From contig DBIX01000048.1 in NCBI GenBank assembly GCA_002297005.1, positions 1-64,000 on the forward strand: a stretch of 64,000 nt of DNA. Reading direction: 5' to 3'. The notes under the pieces are model-generated. The model worked only from the letters and a program-made list of their open reading frames with translations, did no database searches and was not told the origin of the DNA. The position numbers were made by a program, and so were the translations under genes. Shown here in pieces: positions 1 through 8,676 of this stretch. The stretch comes from Cyanobacteria bacterium UBA791. GTDB taxonomy: Bacteria > Cyanobacteriota > Vampirovibrionia > Gastranaerophilales > Gastranaerophilaceae. The stretch's first letter is position 1, and each line of letters begins with the position of its first letter.

Positions 1-133
1 TCCATGACCTTAAAATTATTGCCTAATTTTTTTAAATTTGTTAAATAATTTTAATAATTTCATTTTTGTTGTAGTATTACGTATGGATATAAATCCAATA
101 ATAAAAGGTTAGTACAAATTTATAGGAGAGATT

Positions 134-1795
134 ATGAAAGAACTTTCACCTTTACAAATCGAAAGATTAAAATATCAACCTAAACTACCTGAAACATTAA
201 AAGCAGGTATCAACAACTTAGTTTGCGTTGAAAAAGAAAAAACAGAAGCCGTAAAAGATAAAGAACAAATCAAAGAATTGTTCAAAAACACTTACGGTCA
301 AGCTATTGTAGAATTTGCAGTTAGCAACGATACAAAAAAATCAGAAATCAAAAACGTTGGTGTAATCCTATCAGGTGGTCAAGCTCCTGGTGGACACAAT
401 GTTGTAGCAGGTTTATATGATGCTTTAAAACAAGCTAACCCAGAAAACAAATTATATGGTTTCTTAGGTGGTCCATCAGGTATCATCGAGGGTAAATACG
501 TTGAATTTGACGACAAATTCATCGATGCTTACAGAAACACAGGTGGTTTTGACATCATCGGTTCTGGTAGAACAAAATTAGAAACTGAAGAACAATTCAA
601 AAAATCTCTAGAAGTTTGCAAAAAATTAAACATCTCTGCTGTTGTAATCATCGGCGGTGACGATTCAAACACAAACGCAGCGTTATTAGCAGAATGGTTT
701 GTTGCAAATAACACAGGTATTCAAGTTATTGGTTGTCCAAAAACAATTGATGGAGACTTGAAAAACGATCAAATCGAAATTTCATTCGGTTTTGATACAG
801 CTACAAAAACCTATGCTGAATTAATCGGTAACATCCAAAGAGATGCTAACTCAGCTAAAAAATATTGGCACTTTATTAAAATCATGGGTAGAAGTGCTTC
901 TCACGTTGCAGTTGAAGCTGCTTTACAAACTCAACCAAACATCTGCTTAGTTTCAGAAGAAGTTGAAGAAAAGAAGATGTCTTTAAATCAAATCGTTGAA
1001 GATATTTGTAAAATCATTTGCAAACGTGCAGAAAAAGGTAAAAACTTTGGTATAATCATCGTTCCAGAAGGTTTAATCGAATTTATTCCAGAAATGAAAG
1101 ACCTTATCTCTAAATTGAACGACTTAACTCACGATTTAGAATCTGATGAAAAATACCAAAACGTACGTTCAGAAGAAAAATTCACAATTATTGCATCTAA
1201 ATTAGATGAAGCAAACGCTAAATTATTCATGAGCTTACCAGCATTAATTAAAGCTCAATTATTGATGGACAGAGACCCTCACGGTAATGTTCAAGTTTCA
1301 AGAATTGAAACAGAAAAATTGTTAATCGAAATGATTAGAACAAGATTAAACGAACTTAAAGACGAAGGTATCTACGTAGGTAAATTCTCTGACCAAGCTC
1401 ACTTCTTCGGTTATGAAGGACGTTGTGCATTCCCATCAAACTTTGATGCTGATTACTGCTACTCATTAGGTTTCAACGCATTCGCTTTAATCAACTTTGG
1501 TTTAACAGGTTACTTATCATCAGTTAAAAACTTGATTAACCCAGCTAACGAATGGGTTGCTGGTGGTGTTCCTCTAACAATGATGATGAACATGGAAAAA
1601 CGTCATGGTGCTATGAAACCAGTTATCCAAAAAGCTTTAATCAAGCTTGATGGTAAAGTATTCAAAGAATTAGAATCTATGAGAGAAGAATGGGCTATGA
1701 ATGACCATTACTTATTCCCAGGAGCTATCCAATACTTTGGACCAACTGAAGTTTGCGACCAAACAACAGTTACTCTTCAAATTGAACATAAATAA
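134..1795 (+). CDS. pfp: Pyrophosphate-dependent phosphofructokinase (large, plant/PfpB-like type)
   Basis: Phosphorylates fructose-6-phosphate with PPi (reversible), a glycolytic step in the cytosol. The 553-aa protein carries GGQAPGGHN at about residues 81-89, GGDDS at 174-178 and PKTIDGDLK at 202-210, followed by MGRSASHVA near 253. The GGDDS form, in place of the GGDGS of ATP enzymes, is the family signature of PPi users, and the length fits the long PPi-PFK group. A clear AGGAGAG ribosome site precedes the ATG by about 5 bases. It stands alone, closed by a strong hairpin terminator. PPi use would save ATP in a fermenter (inference). Confidence 0.93.
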   Translation: MKELSPLQIERLKYQPKLPETLKAGINNLVCVEKEKTEAVKDKEQIKELFKNTYGQAIVEFAVSNDTKKSEIKNVGVILSGGQAPGGHNVVAGLYDALKQANPENKLYGFLGGPSGIIEGKYVEFDDKFIDAYRNTGGFDIIGSGRTKLETEEQFKKSLEVCKKLNISAVVIIGGDDSNTNAALLAEWFVANNTGIQVIGCPKTIDGDLKNDQIEISFGFDTATKTYAELIGNIQRDANSAKKYWHFIKIMGRSASHVAVEAALQTQPNICLVSEEVEEKKMSLNQIVEDICKIICKRAEKGKNFGIIIVPEGLIEFIPEMKDLISKLNDLTHDLESDEKYQNVRSEEKFTIIASKLDEANAKLFMSLPALIKAQLLMDRDPHGNVQVSRIETEKLLIEMIRTRLNELKDEGIYVGKFSDQAHFFGYEGRCAFPSNFDADYCYSLGFNAFALINFGLTGYLSSVKNLINPANEWVAGGVPLTMMMNMEKRHGAMKPVIQKALIKLDGKVFKELESMREEWAMNDHYLFPGAIQYFGPTEVCDQTTVTLQIEHK

Positions 1796-1818
1796 GTTTT
1801 AATATAGAAGAAACTAAA

Positions 1819-1850
1819 AGACCTGCTAGATTATAGCAGGTCTTTTTATT
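1819..1850. terminator. Intrinsic terminator, probably bidirectional
   Basis: Perfect 10-bp stem AGACCTGCTA / TAGCAGGTCT with a 5-base loop, followed by TTTTATT. It lies between the convergent phosphofructokinase gene and the 774-aa gene; on the minus strand the stem is followed by TTTAG, so it may serve both. Confidence 0.9.
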
Positions 1851-1860
1851 AAACTATTTT

Positions 1861-4185
1861 TTATGAAACAAAGAAGTTCTTTTTAATTTGAGCTTCGTCG
1901 GCTTTAGCTTTTTGATCATTACCAACGATTTTTGCCTCTTGTTCATCTTCTTTCAATAGAGCCTCATATCTTGAAAGGTCTTTAGAATTCATCAAGTATT
2001 TGATAGAATCTAATGTCGCTCTATTATCTGAAGAGAAATTATCTAACAAGTAATCAAACACTTCTGATTTCAAGCCACTTAAAACAAGACCTTTAATTTC
2101 AGGAATTGTAGCATTTGCAAGAAGTTTCTTAACAGCAACTTGTTGTTCTTTTGGAGCTAAAGACTTAACTTGTTTAGCTTTTTCAGTTGTATTTAATGCC
2201 ATGTTAGAAACAATTCTATCAATAACAACCGTAGAATCTGTTTTTACAGAAGAAGTTGTTGTATCTGTTTTTGTTGATGTTTCAGTTGTGTTTGATGAAT
2301 CTTTTTTAGTTTCTTTTTTATCCGCTTTTGTTTCGGAAACTGTTTTACTATAAGTATTATTTATATCATTTTTGCGTTCATAAGCATCGATTCTTGAAAT
2401 TGCATCTTGGTTAAAGTTATCAAGATTTTGTGCAACTAATTCCGCACGAGCTTGCTTGATTTCATCAGATGCACCCATTTCTTCATAAGTTTTGTGAGCA
2501 TTTTCGTTGGCTTGAACTTGTTTATCAGCATCCTCGATAGAAGAAATAACATCTAACGAATCTTGCATAACTTCTTTATCACCAGTTTGAGCTGCGTATT
2601 CATCAATAGGAGTATTACCAGCAACTTTTAAGTCATCGTTATCTTCTTGCTGTAATTGTTCCGCCAATCCATGAGCACCCTCTTTGCCAGCTAAATCAAT
2701 AACTTTTCTACCGATGTCTTGAGCTGATTCTACATCAACTTCTCCAGTTTCAGCATCAACCGTATTGCCAATATTTTGTGTCATTGTTTCAGCAACAACT
2801 TTTTCATTACCAGTTTCTTTGGCAGCAGTAGTTAAAGCACCTCTAACGGCTTTACCTTTTTTACCGCTCATTCTAGTAGAAGTTTCTGCCATTGCACTAG
2901 CATTTTCGGCACTATTTGCACGTGATGGATCCATAACGCCAGCTAATACATCGGCCATTTCATCTTCTGATAAATTACCATATTTTTCGTGGAAACCACC
3001 CAAGATACGTACCATTTGTTGAGAAGCTTCTGTATTCATATCAGAGTTCTTAACTAATTCGCCGATTCTAGCTTTGATTTTTTCTTTGTCGCCACCGCAT
3101 TCTTTATAAACTTTTTTAATGTATTCAGCAGCTAAAGCTTCTTTTTCTTTGTTTAGCTTTTGTTCAATTTTCTTTTTATCTTTTTCTAAGTTTGCTTTTT
3201 CTTTTTTCAGTTCACTTGCACGTTTCGGATTAGATTTTTCAATTTCTGCAATATTCTCATCAGAAAGTTTTTCTAAATTAACGTTAATCGTTTCAATATT
3301 TTGTTTTGCTTCAGCCTCTTTTGCTTGCAAACTTTCCATTCTATCTTTACCTAGTGTTGCCACTAAATCTTCGTCAATAGAATTACCTGTTTTAACAAAA
3401 CCACGTTCGCCATACACAACATCTCTTTCAATAACTTTACCATTTGAAAGAGTCATTTTAGCTTTACCATCAACATACTCAGTACTTAATAATTTCATAC
3501 TTTGTTTTGCACGCAAAGCTTGTTGTTCTTCTGTTAATAATTCTACTTTTTGAGTTCCATCTGCAAGAGTCTTTGTAACCTGAGTTCCATCCTCTGAATA
3601 TTCAAGTTTAACAACATTTGCACTATCTTCGTCTATAAATGTAATTTTATTTGTTCCATCATAAGAAGACATAGAAGTATTTAAGAAATTGCTAAAAGCA
3701 TTCATCTTAAAGTGAGAGGCGAAATCCATTTTTGGAGTTTCAATCCTCAAACTCATAGCCTTATCTTCCTCAAAACCTTTCATGCCCTTTGTCATGCCTG
3801 AACCATTCAAGTTTGATAGAGTCTGATTTTCAAAAGAAGTTTTGTTAAAACTCAACCCACTAGTTAAATCCGTATTTGTAGAGCCAAAACCAAATACAGA
3901 ATTACTATTGCTCAAACCTGATGATGTTGGCGAATCAAACAAAGACCCACCAAGACCTTTATTTAGTCCTAGTTGAGATTTTGTACCTGTGTTAGTAGAT
4001 TCAGACGTACTCCCGCCTAAAATACTACCTGATGGATTATTTAATTGTTTTGCATTATTTTCATTTTTAGAAAAATCTATAACAATGTTATTAGCCTCAG
4101 CAACCTGCTTAATCTCGGCTACTGTGGCATTTTTAGGCAAATTAAATTGTTGTTTAATAGCATCTAAAGATAGACTTCTGCCCAT
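1861..4185 (-). CDS. Large protein of unknown family sharing a C-terminal domain with the 543-aa neighbour
   Basis: I do not recognise this 774-aa protein. It has no signal peptide or membrane segment. Residues about 45-140 are Ser/Asn/Gly-rich low complexity, 160-260 look beta-rich, and about 270-350 are a charged coiled coil (KLSDENIAEIEKSN onward). A Thr/Ser/Lys linker near 640 leads to a C-terminal helical domain of about 95 residues (from RIVSNMALNT, through NATIPEIKGL and ATLDSIKYLM). That domain is closely matched at the C-terminus of the next gene on the same strand. Both proteins end in an NFF-x-x tail. The ATG at 4185 has AAGGA about 6 bases upstream. It is probably lineage-specific, and its function is unknown. 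Confidence 0.8.
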   Translation of the reverse strand: MGRSLSLDAIKQQFNLPKNATVAEIKQVAEANNIVIDFSKNENNAKQLNNPSGSILGGSTSESTNTGTKSQLGLNKGLGGSLFDSPTSSGLSNSNSVFGFGSTNTDLTSGLSFNKTSFENQTLSNLNGSGMTKGMKGFEEDKAMSLRIETPKMDFASHFKMNAFSNFLNTSMSSYDGTNKITFIDEDSANVVKLEYSEDGTQVTKTLADGTQKVELLTEEQQALRAKQSMKLLSTEYVDGKAKMTLSNGKVIERDVVYGERGFVKTGNSIDEDLVATLGKDRMESLQAKEAEAKQNIETINVNLEKLSDENIAEIEKSNPKRASELKKEKANLEKDKKKIEQKLNKEKEALAAEYIKKVYKECGGDKEKIKARIGELVKNSDMNTEASQQMVRILGGFHEKYGNLSEDEMADVLAGVMDPSRANSAENASAMAETSTRMSGKKGKAVRGALTTAAKETGNEKVVAETMTQNIGNTVDAETGEVDVESAQDIGRKVIDLAGKEGAHGLAEQLQQEDNDDLKVAGNTPIDEYAAQTGDKEVMQDSLDVISSIEDADKQVQANENAHKTYEEMGASDEIKQARAELVAQNLDNFNQDAISRIDAYERKNDINNTYSKTVSETKADKKETKKDSSNTTETSTKTDTTTSSVKTDSTVVIDRIVSNMALNTTEKAKQVKSLAPKEQQVAVKKLLANATIPEIKGLVLSGLKSEVFDYLLDNFSSDNRATLDSIKYLMNSKDLSRYEALLKEDEQEAKIVGNDQKAKADEAQIKKNFFVS

Positions 4186-4276
4186 AGTTATCCTTACATT
4201 TATATAGACTCTATATTATAAAAGTGTTTTTTTCCTCATTTTTTGATACGATTTTGAACTAGTTTTAAAATTTTTT

Positions 4277-4318
4277 ACAAAAATTTACAATCATGTAAAC
4301 GCAAGTAAATACATGATT
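4277..4318. promoter_or_regulatory. Upstream element with ACAAAAATTTAC and a CATG inverted repeat
   Basis: Lies 92-133 bases before the 774-aa gene. It contains ACAAAAATTTAC (4277-4288), found again at 6139 and 42167, and the perfect inverted repeat AATCATGTA / TACATGATT (4289-4297 and 4310-4318, 12-base spacer). It is a candidate operator; nothing coding is seen in the rest of this 230-base gap. Confidence 0.4.
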
Positions 4319-4378
4319 TGAGCCATTTGAAATCATAGAAAAACACCTAAAAATAGCCGTTTTTGTAAAATTTTATTG

Positions 4379-4413
4379 CAAAAAAAATGACTTGAATTAT
4401 TTCAAGCCATTTT
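4379..4413 (-). terminator. Intrinsic terminator of the 543-aa gene
   Basis: Read on the minus strand: stem AATGGCTTGAA / TTCAAGTCATT with one mismatch, loop ATAA, then eight T. It starts three bases after the stop codon of the 543-aa gene. Confidence 0.85.
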
Positions 4414-4415
4414 TG

Positions 4416-6047
4416 TTATTTTATAAAGAAATTTTGTCCCTCATAAGTTTCAAGAATTTTATCATATCTTGCAATATCCTTTGATGACATCAAGTATTTT
4501 ATAGAATCAAGTGTTGCTTTGTTTTCTAAAGAATAATTATCTAACAAATAATTTACAACTTCAGATTTTAAACCACTCAAAGCAAGACTCTTAACTTCTG
4601 GTATTGTTGCATTAGTTATTAGTTTTCCAATAGCAACATTCTTTTCATTTGTAGATAAAGCCTTAATTTGTTTAGCCTTTTGAGTTGTATTTGTTCTTGT
4701 ATTTGAAACAATACTTTGAATACGTTTTTCTGAAATTTGAGCATTTGTTAGTTCAAATCTTGAATTTGTTGATTCTGTATTTTTTGTTGATGTTTTTGTA
4801 TCTTCTTTTTGTACAGAAGAAGTTTTTGAAGAGTATGTTTCACTACTTGTAGGACCTTTTCCAGAGTCATATCTTTCTCTAGAATTGTTTAAAACTTCTT
4901 TTGTACTTTCATAACCAGAATTTTGTAATTTATTTATAATTGCATCACGGTTGTCTTCATGGAAATAATAAGCATTTTCTGCCATAGCATTAATATATGC
5001 TTCGTTATTAGATGCCATAACAGTATCTGATGCAATATTTTGATTATCTTTTGTTAATTGATATGTGTTTCTAGCTATATTTTCTTTAACTTTTTCAGTA
5101 GAACCGTTTTGGAATAAGTCATTGAATAAATCTAATTGGTATTCTTCTTTAACATTTCCATCTTTGTCTTTAAAATATGTACCAATATTATCTGTAATAG
5201 ATAAATCTACTTTTTCATTTTTAAGTTCTCGGTATCCACCTAATACTCTTTTTTGGGCATCAACATCTTGCATTGCTCCAACTTTTGATACTGCAACTGC
5301 TTGTGCATCTTCACCAAAATTATCCTTGATGTATGCATGAGCTTTTTCTTGAACAGATTGATCCATTTGTGCAACATCTTCTGCTAAGATGTTTTGTGCA
5401 ATTTTTTGAAATTCAGGATTATCGTATTGATGAGCTTTAATAAACGCATCTAACTGTCTATCTGTATCCAAAAATTTGCAAGTACGAGTCAATCTTTCAA
5501 CATCTTCTGGTGTCTTACATCTTTTCATGTACAATTCGTACTGATGTACCACAGAAGATTTCAAACCTTTTGCTTTATTTTTTGGGTCATTGTTATAGTT
5601 GGTAATCATATCATTCATGAACTTACCAGCAATCTTGTCTTGCTCTTCTGGTGACATTTTGTCCCATTTTTCTTTTGTTAAACCATGACCATAATTTTTG
5701 ATAATAAATTCGTCATTAAAAACTTGTCCTTTTGCAGGAGTATAAGTTTTATTATCAGCTTTTGTATTTTCTGTTTTTGTATCTTCTGAAACTTTAATTT
5801 CTTCAGGTTTTTCAGCTTGAACATTCTTAGTAGTTCTTTGAATACCCAAACCCATATCTGCATCGTCGTCTAATGCTTCTTGAGAAAATACAGATACATT
5901 ATTATTATTTGTTTTTAAAGATTTGTCATTATTTTTGCCATAAATATCTATAGCCTCTGGAGTTTGTTCCACAGACTTTTTCTTTTTGACATCATTGTCT
6001 TCTTCAGTTTTCTTAAATGGATTTAATGAAATTGATGACAAATCCAT
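4416..6047 (-). CDS. Protein of unknown family, paralogous in its C-terminal domain to the 774-aa gene
   Basis: Unrecognised 543-aa soluble protein. Lys/Glu/Thr-rich, probably disordered residues 1-100 are followed by a helical middle (FNDEFIIKNYGHGLTKEKW to about 390), a Ser/Thr linker, and a C-terminal domain from about 440. That domain contains NATIPEVKSLALSGLKSEV and ATLDSIKYLM, nearly identical in layout to the 774-aa protein downstream. AAAGGAT sits 7 bases before the ATG. Its promoter region is shared with a divergent 56-aa gene and contains several palindromes. The paralogy and matching terminal tail (NFFIK against NFFVS) suggest that the two proteins bind the same partner; this is inference. 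Confidence 0.8.
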   Translation of the reverse strand: MDLSSISLNPFKKTEEDNDVKKKKSVEQTPEAIDIYGKNNDKSLKTNNNNVSVFSQEALDDDADMGLGIQRTTKNVQAEKPEEIKVSEDTKTENTKADNKTYTPAKGQVFNDEFIIKNYGHGLTKEKWDKMSPEEQDKIAGKFMNDMITNYNNDPKNKAKGLKSSVVHQYELYMKRCKTPEDVERLTRTCKFLDTDRQLDAFIKAHQYDNPEFQKIAQNILAEDVAQMDQSVQEKAHAYIKDNFGEDAQAVAVSKVGAMQDVDAQKRVLGGYRELKNEKVDLSITDNIGTYFKDKDGNVKEEYQLDLFNDLFQNGSTEKVKENIARNTYQLTKDNQNIASDTVMASNNEAYINAMAENAYYFHEDNRDAIINKLQNSGYESTKEVLNNSRERYDSGKGPTSSETYSSKTSSVQKEDTKTSTKNTESTNSRFELTNAQISEKRIQSIVSNTRTNTTQKAKQIKALSTNEKNVAIGKLITNATIPEVKSLALSGLKSEVVNYLLDNYSLENKATLDSIKYLMSSKDIARYDKILETYEGQNFFIK

Positions 6048-6069
6048 AGCATTATCCTTTAATACACAC

Positions 6070-6103
6070 TTACACTATAATAAAGTAATTATATATAGTG
6101 TAA
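6070..6103. promoter_or_regulatory. Inverted repeat in the leader of the 543-aa gene
   Basis: Perfect TTACACTATA / TATAGTGTAA, 10-bp arms, 14-base spacer, 23-56 bases before the minus-strand start codon. The spacer contains an AT-rich -10-like TATAAT read on the minus strand. Candidate operator overlapping a promoter. Confidence 0.45.
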
Positions 6104-6129
6104 ATTTCAGTATTTATCATGGTTTCAGG

Positions 6130-6150
6130 CATATTGTTACAAAAATTTAC
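6130..6150 (-). promoter_or_regulatory. TTGTAACA element upstream of the 543-aa gene
   Basis: On the minus strand it reads GTAAATTTTTGTAACAATAT. The 12-mer GTAAATTTTTGT is at exactly the same distance from its start codon (92-103 bases) as in the 774-aa gene. Proposed binding site. Confidence 0.4.
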
Positions 6151-6215
6151 CGTTTTTGCAATATATCTTAACACTTTATACTATATGGTCAAATCATGCT
6201 CTACATCATGGTTTG

Positions 6216-6276
6216 CCATGTATTTTATATAATATTCCATATTTACATTTTTGTAAAGAAATGTTAAAATACATGG
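6216..6276. promoter_or_regulatory. Long inverted repeat in the divergent region
   Basis: Perfect 12-bp arms CCATGTATTTTA (6216-6227) and TAAAATACATGG (6265-6276) around a 37-base centre. The centre contains TTGTAAAGAAATGTTAAAAT (6251-6270), which resembles the element before the duplicated 51-aa genes. It lies 64-124 bases before the 56-aa gene. Confidence 0.45.
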
Positions 6277-6339
6277 TATAAAAAAGGCAATTTTTTAACA
6301 TTCGAATTGTTTATATAAACATAAGAGAGGATTTTAAGT

Positions 6340-6510
6340 ATGAACAACAATGTAATTGAATTAAACTTTAAAAAAGCAACTGAAACAACTGATGTAGTTA
6401 AAGAAGTTAATAAAACTGTTGTTCAAACAAATCCTATTTACAAAAAAATGTTAGCTTTCCACAACGCTAAGATTGGCGACAAACTAACAATTTCTGATTT
6501 ATTACGTTAA
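6340..6510 (+). CDS. Small protein of unknown function, 56 aa
   Basis: Starts MNNNVIELNFKKATETTDVV and ends in LTISDLLR. It is charged, predicted helical and has no membrane segment. AGAGAGG stands 9 bases before the ATG, giving good support for translation. Divergent from the 543-aa gene across a palindrome-rich 290-base region, and 10 bases before the next plus-strand gene, so it may head an operon with that gene and prmC. Its family is not recognised. Confidence 0.75.
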   Translation: MNNNVIELNFKKATETTDVVKEVNKTVVQTNPIYKKMLAFHNAKIGDKLTISDLLR

Positions 6511-6520
6511 TATTTAATTT

Positions 6521-7027
6521 ATGTACAATATCAAAAATAGCATATTTTTGAGTCTTGATAAAACTCAAAAATCAGCGTTATGCAACTTCTTAAGGGCTTT
6601 GGTTAAAAAAAGTCCCCTTTTGAGTGTCTATGAGATTTTTGATAAATTCCTTGAGGATGAACAATACTACTTTGATGTAGGTAATCCTCATTTTGAGTTT
6701 TTAAAAGATTTATTAGGTGATGATAATTTTCGTTCAGAAACTCTAAAATATCTTCAAGAATGTAAACGCTACTATGATTACAAAGAAAAACAAAAACCTT
6801 TAATAGAGAAACAAAAAGCCTTTGAAAAAGAAAAACGCAAATTCTTGCAAGAGGTTAAAATGGGTAAAGAAAGCCCAACAAAAAAACAACTTTATTATTA
6901 TGAGCGTTTGTGTAAAAAATATAATATAGAAATGAAAGATACTTCAGAACTTTCAAAATTAGATTTAAAAAATATGATAAGCGAGATAATTGATGAGCAT
7001 TCAAGAGATAGCGAACCTTTTAATTGA
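6521..7027 (+). CDS. Hypothetical protein with C-terminal SPTKKQL helical domain
   Basis: 168 aa. The N-terminal half is globular and helical; residues about 85-110 are a Lys/Glu coiled coil. The C-terminus has SPTKKQLYYYERLCKKYNI followed by SKLDLKNMISEI, the pattern of a small helical module found at the ends of diverse bacterial and phage proteins (PTxKQxxYxxxLxxK...A/DLxxxISxxI). I cannot assign a function. No strong ribosome site precedes the ATG, which sits 10 bases after the previous stop, so it may be translationally coupled. Its end overlaps prmC by 35 bases. Confidence 0.75.
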   Translation: MYNIKNSIFLSLDKTQKSALCNFLRALVKKSPLLSVYEIFDKFLEDEQYYFDVGNPHFEFLKDLLGDDNFRSETLKYLQECKRYYDYKEKQKPLIEKQKAFEKEKRKFLQEVKMGKESPTKKQLYYYERLCKKYNIEMKDTSELSKLDLKNMISEIIDEHSRDSEPFN

Positions 7028-7826
7028 TGCAGGCATAGAAAAAAATGAGGCCAACGCAGAAGTTAAATTATTATTAGAACATTTTTGCAATTTTAAAACG
7101 ATTGATATTCTTTTTGGTAAAAAATTAGATACTTCAAAACTAAATTTAGTAAAAGAAAAAGTCCAAGAAAGAATAAGAACAGGTAATCCTGTTCAGTACA
7201 TAATTGGATTTGCCGATTTTATGGGCGAAAAATTTGTTGTAAACAAAAATGTTTTAATTCCACGTGATGAAACAGAAATTTTGGTTACGAAAGCTATCGA
7301 AATTGCTCTAAAAACAAATTCTAAAAAAATTCTCGATATAGGTACTGGAAGCGGTTGTATTGCATGTTCTATTGCAAAGGCTATAGATGGATTAATTTTA
7401 GGAATAGACATCTCTAAAGAAGCTCTAGCGGTCGCAAATGAGAATGCAAAAAGATTAATTCTTGATAAAAGGGTTTCCTTTAAAGAATCAGACCTATTTT
7501 CAAACATAGCAGACGGTGAAAATTTTGATATTATCGTATCAAACCCACCATATATTCCACCACAAGAAAAAGCTAATATTCAAAAAGAAGTTTTAAAAGA
7601 ACCTGATTTAGCCTTGTATACAAAGGATAATAAAGGTTTAGAGTTTTATGAAAAAATCACTCAACTTGCACCAAAGCATTTGAATAAAAATGGGTACATT
7701 TTGTTTGAAATCGGCATTGGGCAAAGTGAAGATGTTAAAAATCTTCTTATAAAAAATGGATTTAAAAATGTCCAAATAGAAAAAGATTTGGCAAATATCG
7801 ATAGAGTCGTAATTGCTCAAATTTAA
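6993..7826 (+). CDS. prmC: Peptide chain release factor N5-glutamine methyltransferase
   Basis: Methylates the Gln of the GGQ motif of RF1/RF2 using SAM. The helical N-terminal domain is followed by PVQYIIGFADFMG, IPRDETEILV, the SAM loop DIGTGSGCIA, and the catalytic NPPY (SNPPYIPP), the last diagnostic of amino-group methyltransferases on planar amides. At 277 aa its length is usual. I chose ATG at 6993; a TTG three bases upstream is in frame but less likely. The gene begins inside the previous one, indicating coupled translation. Confidence 0.93.
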   Translation: MSIQEIANLLIDAGIEKNEANAEVKLLLEHFCNFKTIDILFGKKLDTSKLNLVKEKVQERIRTGNPVQYIIGFADFMGEKFVVNKNVLIPRDETEILVTKAIEIALKTNSKKILDIGTGSGCIACSIAKAIDGLILGIDISKEALAVANENAKRLILDKRVSFKESDLFSNIADGENFDIIVSNPPYIPPQEKANIQKEVLKEPDLALYTKDNKGLEFYEKITQLAPKHLNKNGYILFEIGIGQSEDVKNLLIKNGFKNVQIEKDLANIDRVVIAQI

Positions 7827-7840
7827 AATTATAGAAATAC

Positions 7841-7877
7841 AAAAGAGTGGCGAAGCCTTTGGCTTCGCCACTCTTTT
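7841..7877. terminator. Bidirectional intrinsic terminator
   Basis: Perfect 17-bp stem beginning AAAAGAGTGGCGAAGCC with a TTT loop and its complement ending CTCTTTT, between the convergent prmC and response regulator genes. Its outer stem AAAAGAGTGGC recurs in the terminator at 22037. Confidence 0.95.
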
Positions 7878-7879
7878 AA

Positions 7880-8551
7880 TTACACTAAGCCCTCTTTTAA
7901 AGCCTTTACGGCAGCTTGCGTTCTATCATCCACGACGAGTTTTTGTATAACATTACAAACATGTGCTTTTGCAGTATGTTCACTTATAGTCAAAAGTTGT
8001 GCAATTTCATGATTTGACTTACCATCCACAATAAGTTTTAAAACCTCGTATTCCCTTTGCGTTAAATTGGAATGTTGTTCACGAAAAGCAGCTCTTGTCA
8101 TTTGTCTTTGAGGAATAATTGCACCATTGTTTTTATCTCTCAAAATAGGTACGGCTTGTGGGTCAATCCACATTGCACCCTCTTTAATGCTTCTAATTAT
8201 CATCATCAAAATATCTGTATTAATGTCTTTCAAAACATAGGCACTTGCACCAGCAGAAAGCGAATTAAAAATTTCTTTCTCGGATAAATGACTTGTTAAA
8301 ACTACAACCTTAATTTTGTTATTATATTCTAAAACTTTTTTAGTAAGTTCAATTCCTGACATATCAGGCAAACCTATATCCATCAAAACCACATCTATCT
8401 GCATTGTTTTAATAATATCCATGGTTTCTTTTGCATTCTCCGCCTCTGCAACAATTTTTAAATCATTATATCCGTCAAACAAGGATTTTAAACCAACTCT
8501 CATTAGTTTATGGTCTTCTACCATTAAAATTCTTACTGGCAAACTTGTCAT
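7880..8551 (-). CDS. NarL/FixJ-type response regulator (orphan)
   Basis: A 223-aa two-domain transcription regulator. Receiver: acidic pocket E12/D13, phospho-acceptor D58 (LMDIGLPD), T86 (VVLTSH) and K108 (YVLKD). The C-terminal LuxR-type HTH runs LTQREYEVLKLIVDGKSNHE to HVCNVIQKL, about residues 158-215. No histidine kinase is nearby, so its signal is unknown. NarL-type proteins usually bind inverted 7-mers. Whether it controls the palindromes around neighbouring genes is untested. It stands alone between two terminators. Confidence 0.92.
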   Translation of the reverse strand: MTSLPVRILMVEDHKLMRVGLKSLFDGYNDLKIVAEAENAKETMDIIKTMQIDVVLMDIGLPDMSGIELTKKVLEYNNKIKVVVLTSHLSEKEIFNSLSAGASAYVLKDINTDILMMIIRSIKEGAMWIDPQAVPILRDKNNGAIIPQRQMTRAAFREQHSNLTQREYEVLKLIVDGKSNHEIAQLLTISEHTAKAHVCNVIQKLVVDDRTQAAVKALKEGLV

Positions 8552-8604
8552 GATAAATTCCCCCTACTTTCTCCGTATTTTGATAATATATTTCTTTTCA
8601 ACAA

Positions 8605-8655
8605 AAAAAATCCGAAAGAATGAAACATAAAGGGTCATTATTTTTCGGATTTTTA
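8605..8655 (-). terminator. Intrinsic terminator of the 448-aa gene
   Basis: Outer stem AAAAATCCGAAA / TTTCGGATTTTT with an inner AATGA / TCATT stem. On the minus strand it is followed by a run of eight T. It separates the 448-aa gene from the response regulator gene. Confidence 0.8.
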
Positions 8656-8676
8656 TACTATCTAAAATCTAATTTA

